From Anaerolineae bacterium (lineage in GTDB: Bacteria; Chloroflexota; Anaerolineae; Aggregatilineales; Phototrophicaceae), in assembly GCA_022842885.1 (NCBI GenBank), contig JALHOR010000030.1, forward strand, positions 1-53,060: a stretch of DNA of 53,060 bases, in the 5' to 3' direction. Shown in pieces: positions 9,687 to 17,315 of this stretch. The first letter of the stretch is position 1. The number at the start of each line of letters is the position of its first letter. The notes below the pieces were generated by a model. That model was not told the DNA's origin. It saw nothing but the letters and a program-made list of their open reading frames with translations, and ran no database searches. A program made the position numbers and the translations under genes.

Positions 9687-9987
9687 AGCATATCTGCCTT
9701 TCCTGTCGCCGCTGCTCGCGCTGTTTTTCAACCCATTCGGCACTATCGCCAATATCCCAATCTGCACCTTGCCCCACTAACCCAGACGCCAGAATCGCGC
9801 CCGCTGTTAAGCCTTTGAAATTTAGCATTTCTTCCGGCGAAATGTCATCTTCGTCATCAGCCGTCGTTTCGGCGGCGTGTTTTACATCCAGCACCAGTTC
9901 AAAATCTTCTGTGGGCAGGTCAGCAGGCAAGTCATAGGCAAGTTCGCCATTGGGTTTGAGAACGGCATTTAATCGTATCGTCACCAT
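9676..9987 (-). CDS. Small antitoxin-like protein (103 aa)
   Basis: The start at 9987 has AGGAG 8 bases upstream; the in-frame ATG at 10020 has no such site. The product begins MVTIRLNAVLKPNGELAYDL, a strand-rich start followed by an acidic middle (TADDEDDISPEE) and a C-terminal ILASGLVGQGADWDIGDSAE segment and charged helix. From memory this two-part layout resembles VapB-type antitoxins of chloroflexi and cyanobacteria, whose C-terminus wraps a PIN-domain toxin. No PIN-domain gene follows: the next gene is hyuB, overlapping by 11 bases. It may be an orphan antitoxin, a solo regulator, or simply a hypothetical protein. The coupled overlap suggests co-translation with hyuB. Confidence 0.5.
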   Translation of the reverse strand: MVTIRLNAVLKPNGELAYDLPADLPTEDFELVLDVKHAAETTADDEDDISPEEMLNFKGLTAGAILASGLVGQGADWDIGDSAEWVEKQREQRRQERQICYVR

Positions 9988-10096
9988 GAACACATCTCCT
10001 GTATCGTCTGGTATCATCATAACATAATCTATTTCATTGCGACTTACAGGATGTCATTTGCGTTATACTAAATGCAATAAATAGGAGAAAATACCT

Positions 10097-10618
10097 GTGG
10101 TCGAATCGCTGCTCATTTTGCTGACGATGATTTTGATGGTGTTGAGTTTAGGACTTATCGTGATTCCGGTGATGCCTGTTTCGGCATTACAATGGGCGCT
10201 GGCGATGGTGTTTGCCGGAGTATCGCTGGCATTGACAGGCAGTAGCCGTATCACAGTGCCGGCGGCATTGTTGATGACGCTGTGCATGTTGTTGGGTTCA
10301 ACATCGGCATTATGGATGCCATTTTTGGGCTTGCGCGGCAAAGACCTCTCATGTTTAGGATTAATTGCCTTTTTCGTGGGATGTATCCTCGGCGGTATCC
10401 TCATTCCTGTGCCAATGTTGGGGTCAATGATTGGCGGTATAGTGGCGGTGATTGTCGTCGAATATGCCAAAATTCGGGAATTTCGGCAGGCATTTCGCAG
10501 CGGTGGCACGGCACTCAAAATGATTATTTATGGCATGGTGGCAGAATTTATCTTTGCGACGGCGATTGTCGCTACTTTTATCGTCTCTATCCTGACGACT
10601 AGCGCCACACCAGCATAA
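10097..10618 (+). CDS. DUF456-type small membrane protein
   Basis: 173 residues starting with GTG at 10097, preceded by AGGAGA (10083-10088). Almost the whole chain is hydrophobic: helices at ~2-22, 26-48, 52-70, 83-120 and 143-168. The PVMPVSALQWALAMVFAG and GCILGGILIPVPMLGSMIGG stretches match the glycine/proline-rich re-entrant pattern of the DUF456 family, inner-membrane proteins of unknown function. It is transcribed against the flanking hydantoinase genes and overlaps the end of the propeller gene by 20 bases in convergent orientation. Confidence 0.7.
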   Translation: MVESLLILLTMILMVLSLGLIVIPVMPVSALQWALAMVFAGVSLALTGSSRITVPAALLMTLCMLLGSTSALWMPFLGLRGKDLSCLGLIAFFVGCILGGILIPVPMLGSMIGGIVAVIVVEYAKIREFRQAFRSGGTALKMIIYGMVAEFIFATAIVATFIVSILTTSATPA

Positions 10619-11582
10619 GATTTTTGCGGCTGACATCGCTGGTCAAAAATTCGATTTGGCTGCCATCAGCATTCATGATATAGATACCACGCTGGTTGTG
10701 CCTATCGGAGATAAATGCAATTTTGCCGCCATCCGGCGACCATACCGGGCGGCTGTCGCTGGCAGGATGCTGCGTCAGATTTTGCATCTCTAAATCCGAT
10801 AATGCTAATAATTCAATATCGGGTTGTTGATATTGCAGCGAGACATAGGCAATGTGACTGCCATCCGGCGACCATGCTGGAAATTCGTGATGAATATTGC
10901 CTTGCCGCGTGAGGTTATCCGTGTCGCCTGTAGTCAAATGATGCACATAAAAATCGGTGCCGTCTACGTTGGTGGGCAGCAAAAATAGCAATTGTTCACC
11001 GTTGGGCGACCAGACTGGATTACGGGCGCGAACTGCCAAACGGCGCGATTCGTGAGTCGCTATATCCACCAGATAGACCCCTTCCCGATTCACGCCTACT
11101 GCCACCATCTTGCCATCTGGCGACCACGCCAAATCCCGCACCAATCCAGAATAAGACGCCAAGCGTTCATAACGGTCTGTTGGCTGTGGCAGCCAATAAA
11201 CACTGGTTACGCCGCTGCGTCCGCTGACAGCAAAGACCATTTGGGTGCTATCGGGCGCAAATGCTAACGCGGTCACATAATCGCCCGCATACACTTCGGC
11301 AAGTGGGGTACGATTGTCACCCTGAGCGTCGGCATAAAACAATTGGTAATTCGTCAGCAGCAGCAATGTTTGCGATGGAGCAACATCAAACATTACCAGC
11401 GGCAAACGCATGACCGGATGCGCGATGCGGCTGTGCGTATCAAGCATGAGTAGCTGTTCTGAAGCGGATAAAAAATAAATAGAATAACTCTGGGTATAGC
11501 CGCCTGTTGCCAGAACCCCTAACAAGCACGCAAAAAAGAGACTGAAAAAGACTCCTACGTTGATAAAAATTAGCTGGAACAC
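10599..11582 (-). CDS. TolB-like WD40/PD40 beta-propeller protein, membrane anchored
   Basis: 327 residues beginning at a GTG (11582). An N-terminal hydrophobic helix (~4-27) is either a signal sequence or an anchor, placing the rest outside the membrane. At least four PD40 repeats follow, each with a W-S-P-[DN]-G core: AWSPDGKMVAVG, VWSPNGEQLLFL, AWSPDGSHIAYV and VWSPDGGKIAFI. Such propellers bind proteins or ligands; the sequence does not say which. Its start is 7 bases after the hyuA stop codon, with GAGG inside the end of hyuA serving as ribosome binding site, so it is very likely co-transcribed with and translationally coupled to hyuA. Confidence 0.85.
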   Translation of the reverse strand: MFQLIFINVGVFFSLFFACLLGVLATGGYTQSYSIYFLSASEQLLMLDTHSRIAHPVMRLPLVMFDVAPSQTLLLLTNYQLFYADAQGDNRTPLAEVYAGDYVTALAFAPDSTQMVFAVSGRSGVTSVYWLPQPTDRYERLASYSGLVRDLAWSPDGKMVAVGVNREGVYLVDIATHESRRLAVRARNPVWSPNGEQLLFLLPTNVDGTDFYVHHLTTGDTDNLTRQGNIHHEFPAWSPDGSHIAYVSLQYQQPDIELLALSDLEMQNLTQHPASDSRPVWSPDGGKIAFISDRHNQRGIYIMNADGSQIEFLTSDVSRKNLMLVWR

Positions 11583-11589
11583 CAGACTG

Positions 11590-13575
11590 TTAGCCTCGTT
11601 CCAATATCAAATTACGATAGCTATCCACGCGCACGCCCCAACCTGCCGGAACATAGGTCGTAGCATCCAATTGGAAGATTAAGGCTTCGCCCCGAAAACG
11701 CATTCCGGGCAGCAGTTTTTCACGGTCGTACCGCGCAATTGTACCGTCATTAGGCGAGGGTTTATCACCCAAGAATGCCGGTGCCGGCGACACATCCTCT
11801 GTAGCTTCCGGTTGGAGAATGGGTTTGGGCAAAGTGCCAGTGGCTTGCAGCCGCATATTCACAATTTCTACAGACCGATCTTCCAAGGCATGACCATAGG
11901 TTTGCTGATGTGCCTTATGAAAATTAGCCACCACATCATATTCAAACGGAATCGTCAGTTCGTAGGCTTGCCCCACATAGCGCATATCCAGCAGCACTTT
12001 AAATTGCATATCCTCATCGGTAACGCCTTCTTGGCGCAAGGCATCTCGTCCTAACGCCAATAATTCGGCTTGCATTGCCCGCAGCCGAGCAACCAAACCG
12101 CGCGTGGCAGTGACCATAATCGGCAAACTGTGGTCTATCATAATATCCGCCACCAACAGCCCCATCGCGCATAAGACACCCGGATAACGCGGAATCAAAA
12201 CCCGTGCCATTTCTAAGCGTTCTGCCACTTCGCACGCATGTAACGGACCCGCGCCACCAAATGCTACTAATGTAAATTGACGGGGGTCATGCCCGCGTGC
12301 TACCGAAACGCGCCGCACCGCCCGGTCAATATTGGAATTGGCAACAGTAATCACCCCTTGTGCCGCCGCCACCAACGATAATCCCAATTGGTCTGCCAAC
12401 GGTTGGAAAGCCCGTTTTGCTGCCTCGGCATCGAGCCGCAATTCACCACCTAAAAAGTGGTCAGGGTCTAGTCGTCCTAAAATCGCGTTAGCATCGCTGA
12501 CGGTCGGTTGTTCGCCGCCACGCCCATAGACCGCCGGACCCGGCACTGCCCCGGCACTCTGCGGTCCCACGCGCAGCGCCCCACCTGCATCTACGCGGAC
12601 AAGGCTGCCGCCGCCCGCGCCTATCGTCTCAATATCTAGCAACCGAATTCGCAGCGGCAATCCATCAATTTCGGAATTGGGCGAAACTTGTGGCTCGCCG
12701 GGGCAAAGTGCCACATCCGTAGATGTACCACCCATATCCAAAGTGATAATATGGTCATAGCCTGCCAATTTTGCCAGATGAAATGCCCCCATCACCCCCG
12801 CCGCAGGACCACTTAATGCCGTATAGACGGCTTTTTCACGGATATGGGCGGCATTCATCACCCCACCATCAGATTTCATGATTCGCAGTGAGGTGTTTTC
12901 CGGCAGCGATTGACTCAGGGTTTCGATATAGCGCGTCATTACCGGACGCACATATGCCTCTAGCGCAACGGTACTGGCGCGTTCATACTCCCGAAATTCT
13001 GGCAGCACTTCGGACGAGAGCGCCACTTGCCACGCTTCCAACAAACCACGTTCCAAAATCCGCTTGCGGACAATTTCTTCATGTTCAGGATTAACAAAGC
13101 TATACAAAAAACACACCGCTATCGCTTCGACTTGCTGCGCCATAAGGGCATCTAAAATAGCATCCAAAGCGGCAATATCTAATGGCACTAACACCTGTCC
13201 CCGATAATCGAGCCGTTCTGGGACTTCATAACATAGGTCACGCGGGATTAAAGGCGTAGGAATTTGGGGATGTAAGGCATATAACTCTGGGCGATTTTGC
13301 CGCCCAATGAACAATATATCGCGGAAACCTTGCGTCGCAATCAACCCAATTTTTGCGCCGCGCCGTTCCAAAATGGCATTCGTAGCGACCGTTGAACCAT
13401 GTGCTATCTGCGTTAGCGCCGCCACATGGTTCATCGTTAAGTGCGCTAACCCCATCAGCATCGCTTCTGCCGGGTTATGGGGTGTGCTGAGGATTTTATG
13501 AATTTTGAGTTGCCCAGCATCATGTACCACAAAATCGGTGAAAGTACCGCCAATATCCACGCCTGCCTGCATCAT
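11590..13575 (-). CDS. hyuA: Hydantoinase A / oxoprolinase A-type subunit
   Basis: ATP-binding alpha subunit of the hydantoinase/5-oxoprolinase family; it phosphorylates the cyclic amide so that the ring can be opened with HyuB. At 661 residues it has family length. The ASKHA-type phosphate loops are clear: GVDIGGTFTDFVVHD at the N-terminus and DMGGTSTDVALCPGEPQVSP near residue 280; NSNIDRAVRRVSVARGHDPR and FGGAGPLHACEVAERL follow. Two ATGs lie in tandem at the start with AAGG upstream, and a TATAAT box lies at 13608-13613 on the minus strand. It is first in a transcript with the propeller gene. Substrate unknown; 5-oxoproline and hydantoins are both possible. Confidence 0.92.
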   Translation of the reverse strand: MMQAGVDIGGTFTDFVVHDAGQLKIHKILSTPHNPAEAMLMGLAHLTMNHVAALTQIAHGSTVATNAILERRGAKIGLIATQGFRDILFIGRQNRPELYALHPQIPTPLIPRDLCYEVPERLDYRGQVLVPLDIAALDAILDALMAQQVEAIAVCFLYSFVNPEHEEIVRKRILERGLLEAWQVALSSEVLPEFREYERASTVALEAYVRPVMTRYIETLSQSLPENTSLRIMKSDGGVMNAAHIREKAVYTALSGPAAGVMGAFHLAKLAGYDHIITLDMGGTSTDVALCPGEPQVSPNSEIDGLPLRIRLLDIETIGAGGGSLVRVDAGGALRVGPQSAGAVPGPAVYGRGGEQPTVSDANAILGRLDPDHFLGGELRLDAEAAKRAFQPLADQLGLSLVAAAQGVITVANSNIDRAVRRVSVARGHDPRQFTLVAFGGAGPLHACEVAERLEMARVLIPRYPGVLCAMGLLVADIMIDHSLPIMVTATRGLVARLRAMQAELLALGRDALRQEGVTDEDMQFKVLLDMRYVGQAYELTIPFEYDVVANFHKAHQQTYGHALEDRSVEIVNMRLQATGTLPKPILQPEATEDVSPAPAFLGDKPSPNDGTIARYDREKLLPGMRFRGEALIFQLDATTYVPAGWGVRVDSYRNLILERG

Positions 13576-13607
13576 ATCATTGCCTTATGCGAGATAAACA
13601 TAGGGCA

Positions 13608-13613
13608 ATTATA
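13608..13613 (-). promoter_or_regulatory. Candidate -10 box for hyuA
   Basis: A perfect TATAAT on the minus strand, 32 bases before the hyuA start; no convincing -35 hexamer at 16-18 bases upstream. Confidence 0.3.
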
Positions 13614-13627
13614 ACCTATTCAGGGCA

Positions 13628-14041
13628 TTAGGACTCAGCGACCAACAACCACTTGACCGCCTCTGCATAACGCTCTGCCGGGAAAAATTCTGCGGTGCAA
13701 GGGGTACTCATCAATTCCGCGAACATGCGGTATATATCTAAGATAATCGTTGCCGGTTTGTGGACATATGCCAAGCGCACATGTGGCGGTATCAGATTGT
13801 GATAAGCACGGTTATAATCGCTCAGGCACTCAAACAAATAGCGCACCGGCAGTTCCACATCGCGCACATCCAATAAGACGCGCACTTGCCCTTTGCCATA
13901 CCAGTTGCCTGCTAATTGCAGTGTTTCCAACTGCGCCGCCCAAGCATCAATGGCTTCCCGTCCGGTTTGTGCAAACACGAATTCGTAAATGCCATCATTG
14001 CGTTCAACTAACCGACATAGCCCATCGGACACGGATTGCAT
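13628..14041 (-). CDS. STAS/SpoIIAA-like small protein (137 aa)
   Basis: Soluble protein of unknown function. The pattern of a strand with GIYEFVFAQTGREAIDAW, then KGQVRVLLDVRDVELPVRYL and a helix YLFECLSDYNRAYHNL, then RLAYVH and a final hydrophobic helix resembles the alternating alpha/beta layout of STAS or SpoIIAA-like domains, which act as partners in signalling; this is a fold-level impression only. No clear phosphorylatable serine motif is seen. GGAG lies 9 bases before the ATG at 14041. It is divergent from hsp20 and monocistronic as far as the strand layout shows. Confidence 0.55.
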   Translation of the reverse strand: MQSVSDGLCRLVERNDGIYEFVFAQTGREAIDAWAAQLETLQLAGNWYGKGQVRVLLDVRDVELPVRYLFECLSDYNRAYHNLIPPHVRLAYVHKPATIILDIYRMFAELMSTPCTAEFFPAERYAEAVKWLLVAES

Positions 14042-14236
14042 AGCCCGTTCTCCAGTTTATTGCTTTATGATGATTATAACCCAGCCTCCATAAATCCACC
14101 GTAAACATTACCTCGATAGTACAAACGTCCACCGCTAATACAATTCTGATAGGTCTCCTATAGTTTGCTGATACAACGCATAAATTTTTCTTACACAACC
14201 TGCGCTACAGTAAAGACAAGCAAAAACGCATGAGAC

Positions 14237-14251
14237 CGATACCCAGTATCG
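14237..14251. promoter_or_regulatory. Short dyad in the hsp20 leader
   Basis: CGATAC-CCA-GTATCG, a perfect 6+3+6 dyad, lies 25 bases before the hsp20 start and 10 bases before its ribosome binding site. It could be an operator or a small leader hairpin. It is not a CIRCE element. Confidence 0.3.
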
Positions 14252-14275
14252 TTAAAATCATAAGGAGTGAAGATT

Positions 14276-14716
14276 ATGTTAATTCGTCGTATGCCCGATA
14301 CCCCCATTGCTAATATGGTTGAACGGATGCTGGAACATGCCGGACGTGATTTGTGGCGTCCGCTAGATGATGTGATTGCGGGCGATTATGCCCTTGCGTT
14401 AGATGTTACCGAAAATGACACTGTTTTCACTGTGACGACTTCGCTGCCGGGCGTCAATGCCGATGATATTCATCTGAATCTGCACGATGGCATCCTAACT
14501 ATCGCGGCAGAAATGAAACAAGAAACTAGCGAAAACACGGGCAAAATGCTGATGCAGGAACGGCGTTATGGCAAATTCAGCCGCAGCATTCGCTTCCCGG
14601 TGATGGTGAATGGTGAAGGCATTGAAGCCGACTATAATAACGGGGTGCTGACCGTGACTGTGCCGAAAGCGGCTGAAGCGCAACCCCGTCGCATCACTAT
14701 CAAGAAGACCAACTAA
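14276..14716 (+). CDS. hsp20: Small heat-shock protein, Hsp20/alpha-crystallin family
   Basis: ATP-independent holdase that binds unfolding proteins in the cytoplasm. The 146-residue product has an alpha-crystallin domain from about residue 40: DVTENDTVFTVTTSLPGVNA, DDIHLNLHDGILTIAAE, RRYGKFSRSIRFPVMV, and the conserved NNGVLTVTVPKA before a short C-terminal tail with an R-I-T-I anchor. I chose the ATG at 14276 because AAGGAG (14262-14267) sits 8 bases upstream; the in-frame GTG at 14267 overlaps that site. The gene stands alone between a divergent gene and a strong terminator. Confidence 0.93.
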   Translation: MLIRRMPDTPIANMVERMLEHAGRDLWRPLDDVIAGDYALALDVTENDTVFTVTTSLPGVNADDIHLNLHDGILTIAAEMKQETSENTGKMLMQERRYGKFSRSIRFPVMVNGEGIEADYNNGVLTVTVPKAAEAQPRRITIKKTN

Positions 14717-14725
14717 GAATAACCC

Positions 14726-14762
14726 AACGCCGCTGAAAATTTTCAGCGGCGTTTTTATTTTC
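14726..14762 (+). terminator. Intrinsic terminator after hsp20
   Basis: A perfect 28-base palindrome (AACGCCGCTGAAAA at 14726-14739 and its complement at 14740-14753) runs into a T-rich tract ending at 14762. It starts 9 bases after the hsp20 stop. It overlaps the end of the convergent lipoprotein gene's untranslated region, but there is no comparable T tract for the minus strand. Confidence 0.88.
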
Positions 14763-15348
14763 AGGGCAAATTGGCACATTCTGGGCTGGCGCTCACTAAC
14801 GATGTTTGAATCCACATGCCATTTGAAAATGCCGCCACATATACCAGATACCACTCGCCCTCTTTGCGAATCACGGGCATGGTTTCATTCGCCGGAAAAC
14901 GCCCGCTAGAATTACCATCATTCACTTGTGGCGACGCATATAAAATTTGTGCTGCGCCGCTAGCATTGGTCACTTGGCAATCGGTTAAGGGCGGTTGCGC
15001 TTGAACCACCGGTAAATTGCCACAATTGCCCTCTGGGAATGCCGCATTGCCACCCACCCAACCGGACATCACCCCTTCGACCCGATACCAGCCATTGCTA
15101 GATGATTCCAACACTGCCACTGTATCGCCTTCTGCCAATCTGCCTGTGATAATGCCCCAATTGCCGGGGGTATCATACACATTCATCATCTGACCAATGT
15201 TAATGATACACTCACTGGTGCTTGGGGTGGCTTGTTGTGCAGGTGTCAGCAAAAGTGGTGCTGATTCTAGCGATGGAGTCTCGGTTGGGGATGCCAAATT
15301 ACACGCGCTCAACATCAAAATGAAACACAGCCCGATAAACGATTTCAT
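14761..15348 (-). CDS. SH3-domain lipoprotein
   Basis: 195 residues from the ATG at 15348, chosen because it begins a lipoprotein signal peptide (MKSFIGLCFILMLSACNLAS) with lipobox LSAC; the longer frame to 15489 adds only implausible sequence. The mature protein would be lipid-anchored at the outer face. After a Thr/Pro-rich linker (SPTETPSLESAP) there is a bacterial SH3-like module: INIGQMMNVYDTPG, ITGRLAEGDTVAVLESSSNG, WYRVEGVMSGWVGG. A second, weaker copy follows (AAQILYASPQVND to WYLVYVAAFSNGMWI). Such modules bind cell-wall peptides or proteins. No enzyme domain is attached. It is convergent with hsp20. Confidence 0.75.
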   Translation of the reverse strand: MKSFIGLCFILMLSACNLASPTETPSLESAPLLLTPAQQATPSTSECIINIGQMMNVYDTPGNWGIITGRLAEGDTVAVLESSSNGWYRVEGVMSGWVGGNAAFPEGNCGNLPVVQAQPPLTDCQVTNASGAAQILYASPQVNDGNSSGRFPANETMPVIRKEGEWYLVYVAAFSNGMWIQTSLVSASPECANLP

Positions 15349-15563
15349 GTGCCGTCTGTCCTTTAAGAAAATTTGTTCACAAATTCGTCTTACAAAATAG
15401 ACAGAAATGAGCGTACAATCGTTCCATTCATGCCACAAATCCAATCGAAATTTCATGATTGGGCGAAGCATTTTATTGAGACTCAACATATCTCAACAAA
15501 AATATATGATATAGGAAGACTTTTTTAAATGATTACTACAGTAGATTTCAGGGGGAATTACTT

Positions 15564-16463
15564 ATGGAACAAGTATTCATTCAAATCATTTATAAATTAA
15601 CCGAGCAAATCCTGCGGCGTGAGTATCAGCATGACGGGATGCTAAAAGATTTGGAACAACATCTAGCCCGGGCAAAGACGTTAAAAGCTGAACAATATGA
15701 AGCAGAAATACTGAATACTATGGGCATTCTTTTTTCGCTGGCAAGCGATTGGCAGCGCACAGTTGAGCATTACGAAGCTGCTTATGGCATTGCCAAGCAC
15801 ATCCAGCATGTAGATTTGCAAATGAAGTTGCTCAACAATTTATCCAGCTACTATATTGGTGTTTGGGAGCATGAAAAAAGCCGTGAATTATTGGAAACTG
15901 GGATTCGTCTGAATGACCAACATCAACTCAAGACATTAATCACGTTATATCTACGGGCAAATTATCTGAGCGTCTTAATTACCTTGGGTGATTTTGACGC
16001 TGCCCAAACAGAATTTGAGATTGTGTGGAAATTAGCTGAAGATTTTGACATCGGCAAATATTCGCGTACCGAATATACCCAAATTATTGACCACCTCCAC
16101 AGCACAAAAGCCCAATTGGATATCGCAGGCAACAAGTGTGAAAATGTTCTTTCGCGTTTGGCGCTAATATCGGGCATTTTTGCGCCTAATCAAATCGAGA
16201 TAGGCAAGTTATATCATGCGATTCTTTGCCAGCATGATGACCAAGCTGCAAAAGATATGGAGGCACAACTGATAAAAGCCGAAGGAGGGAGTTTATCAAC
16301 GGCTACGACGCTAGAGATTGCCAATTTTTTGATGCATACGAGACAATTGACTTGGGCAACATACTTCTTAGATCAATTTTTTGCAGCACTTCCCACAAAC
16401 CGAGAAGTTGAGGCAGGACTCATCAACTATGCCCAACACTTGCGACAAAAATTATCCGAATAG
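15564..16463 (+). CDS. TPR-like helical protein (299 aa)
   Basis: Cytoplasmic all-helical protein. TPR-type units are visible around residues 45-150, e.g. ILNTMGILFSLASDWQRTVE, HYEAAYGIAKHIQ, LLNNLSSYYIGVWEHEKSRE and LYLRANYLSVLITLGDFDAA. There is no enzymatic motif, signal peptide or membrane helix. GGGGGAA lies before the ATG at 15564. It stands alone, convergent with the DtxR-family regulator, in a locally AT-richer stretch. Its role is probably protein binding; the partner is unknown. Confidence 0.65.
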   Translation: MEQVFIQIIYKLTEQILRREYQHDGMLKDLEQHLARAKTLKAEQYEAEILNTMGILFSLASDWQRTVEHYEAAYGIAKHIQHVDLQMKLLNNLSSYYIGVWEHEKSRELLETGIRLNDQHQLKTLITLYLRANYLSVLITLGDFDAAQTEFEIVWKLAEDFDIGKYSRTEYTQIIDHLHSTKAQLDIAGNKCENVLSRLALISGIFAPNQIEIGKLYHAILCQHDDQAAKDMEAQLIKAEGGSLSTATTLEIANFLMHTRQLTWATYFLDQFFAALPTNREVEAGLINYAQHLRQKLSE

Positions 16464-16525
16464 GTGAGTTTTTGAGTTCCTAGTGGCGCAGCATCCTAAA
16501 TTTGAGATTGAGGATATGTGCAGAT

Positions 16526-17209
16526 TTACACCAACGCATATTCTTTTTCAGAACATACGCGCAGGATATTGGCTAATTCATGCCCGATGAAATGGATGGT
16601 GTCGTTCACGCGGATTTGAAGGGGTCCGTTAAAGGGTGCCCGGTCTACGAGCGTTAAGGTCATGCCGGGTTTGATGCCGAGCGATTCAACGTATTTCAGC
16701 ACACTTTCATCGTGGCTGTTGCAGCGGCTCACAATATAGTCACTGCCGATGGCAGCATTGTTTAGCAAATAATCTACAACTTGGGGCATAGAGCCATCAG
16801 GCGTAGGAATCGGCTCACCATGCGGGCAGCGACGAGGATGCCCGGCGAGTTCGCTCATGCGCTCGACAACGACATCGCTGACGGCTGAGCCCATACTATC
16901 AGCAGCATCATGCACTTCATGCCAACCAAAGTGCATCACATCCACTAAAAATCGCTCAACGAGCCGATGCCGCCGAATGCTCAGGAGTGCCTCGCGCTCA
17001 CCCTCGGGCGTCAGTTTAATGCCCCGATAGGGTTCATGTTCGACATAACCCGCGTCTTTTAGGCGCTGCACCATGCGCGTCACCGCCGGGGCAGAGACAT
17101 TTTTCACATCTGCCAGTGCTGACGTTGAAATATATGGATTGCCATTCTGATAGGATGCAATCCGATACACTTCCGCCAGATAATCCTGCATTGCCGCACT
17201 TGCTGTCAT
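16526..17209 (-). CDS. DtxR/MntR-family transcriptional regulator with altered metal site
   Basis: 227 residues with the full family layout: an N-terminal winged helix (MQDYLAEVYRI, ALADVKNVSAPAVTRMVQRL, GYVEHEPYRGIKLTPEGE), a dimerisation domain (RRHRLVERFLVDVMHFGWHE), and a C-terminal SH3/FeoA-like domain (PGMTLTLVDRAPFNGPLQIR). Family members repress metal uptake or activate efflux when Mn2+ or Fe2+ is bound. The ancillary-site ligands matching DtxR H79, E83 and H98 are kept. The stretch that should read like C-R-W-E-H reads D104-S-M-G107-S108, so the Glu-His pair of the primary site is replaced by Gly-Ser. Two dyads lie in its promoter region (17266-17315). No metal transporter is nearby; the gene seems monocistronic. 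Confidence 0.88.
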   Translation of the reverse strand: MTASAAMQDYLAEVYRIASYQNGNPYISTSALADVKNVSAPAVTRMVQRLKDAGYVEHEPYRGIKLTPEGEREALLSIRRHRLVERFLVDVMHFGWHEVHDAADSMGSAVSDVVVERMSELAGHPRRCPHGEPIPTPDGSMPQVVDYLLNNAAIGSDYIVSRCNSHDESVLKYVESLGIKPGMTLTLVDRAPFNGPLQIRVNDTIHFIGHELANILRVCSEKEYALV

Positions 17210-17265
17210 GTCCTTGCCCCATCACTGCCGAATATTGCTCATATTCATCAGCATAAATATCGCAA

Positions 17266-17280
17266 AAAGACCGAGTCTTT
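17266..17280. promoter_or_regulatory. Dyad in the DtxR-family regulator promoter
   Basis: AAAGAC-CGA-GTCTTT, a perfect 6+3+6 dyad lying between candidate -35 (TTGCAA) and -10 (TATTTA) boxes on the minus strand, 57 bases upstream of the regulator start. A good position for a repressor site. Confidence 0.4.
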
Positions 17281-17287
17281 GCAAGGG

Positions 17288-17315
17288 TTAAACTTTAATG
17301 TTGCATTAGGTTTAA
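17288..17315. promoter_or_regulatory. Candidate DtxR-type operator upstream of the regulator
   Basis: On the minus strand TTAAACCTAATG, CAA, CATTAAAGTTTAA form a 28-base AT-rich dyad with one indel between the arms. It sits just upstream of the candidate -35 box and overlaps the last codon of the cytochrome gene. The length and symmetry suit a DtxR/MntR dimer-pair site; autoregulation is inferred. Confidence 0.4.

Noticed and set aside
10063..10518. Minus-strand open frame opposite the DUF456 gene
   Set aside because: Thr/Ile/Asn-rich shadow of the hydrophobic plus-strand gene; no start signal.
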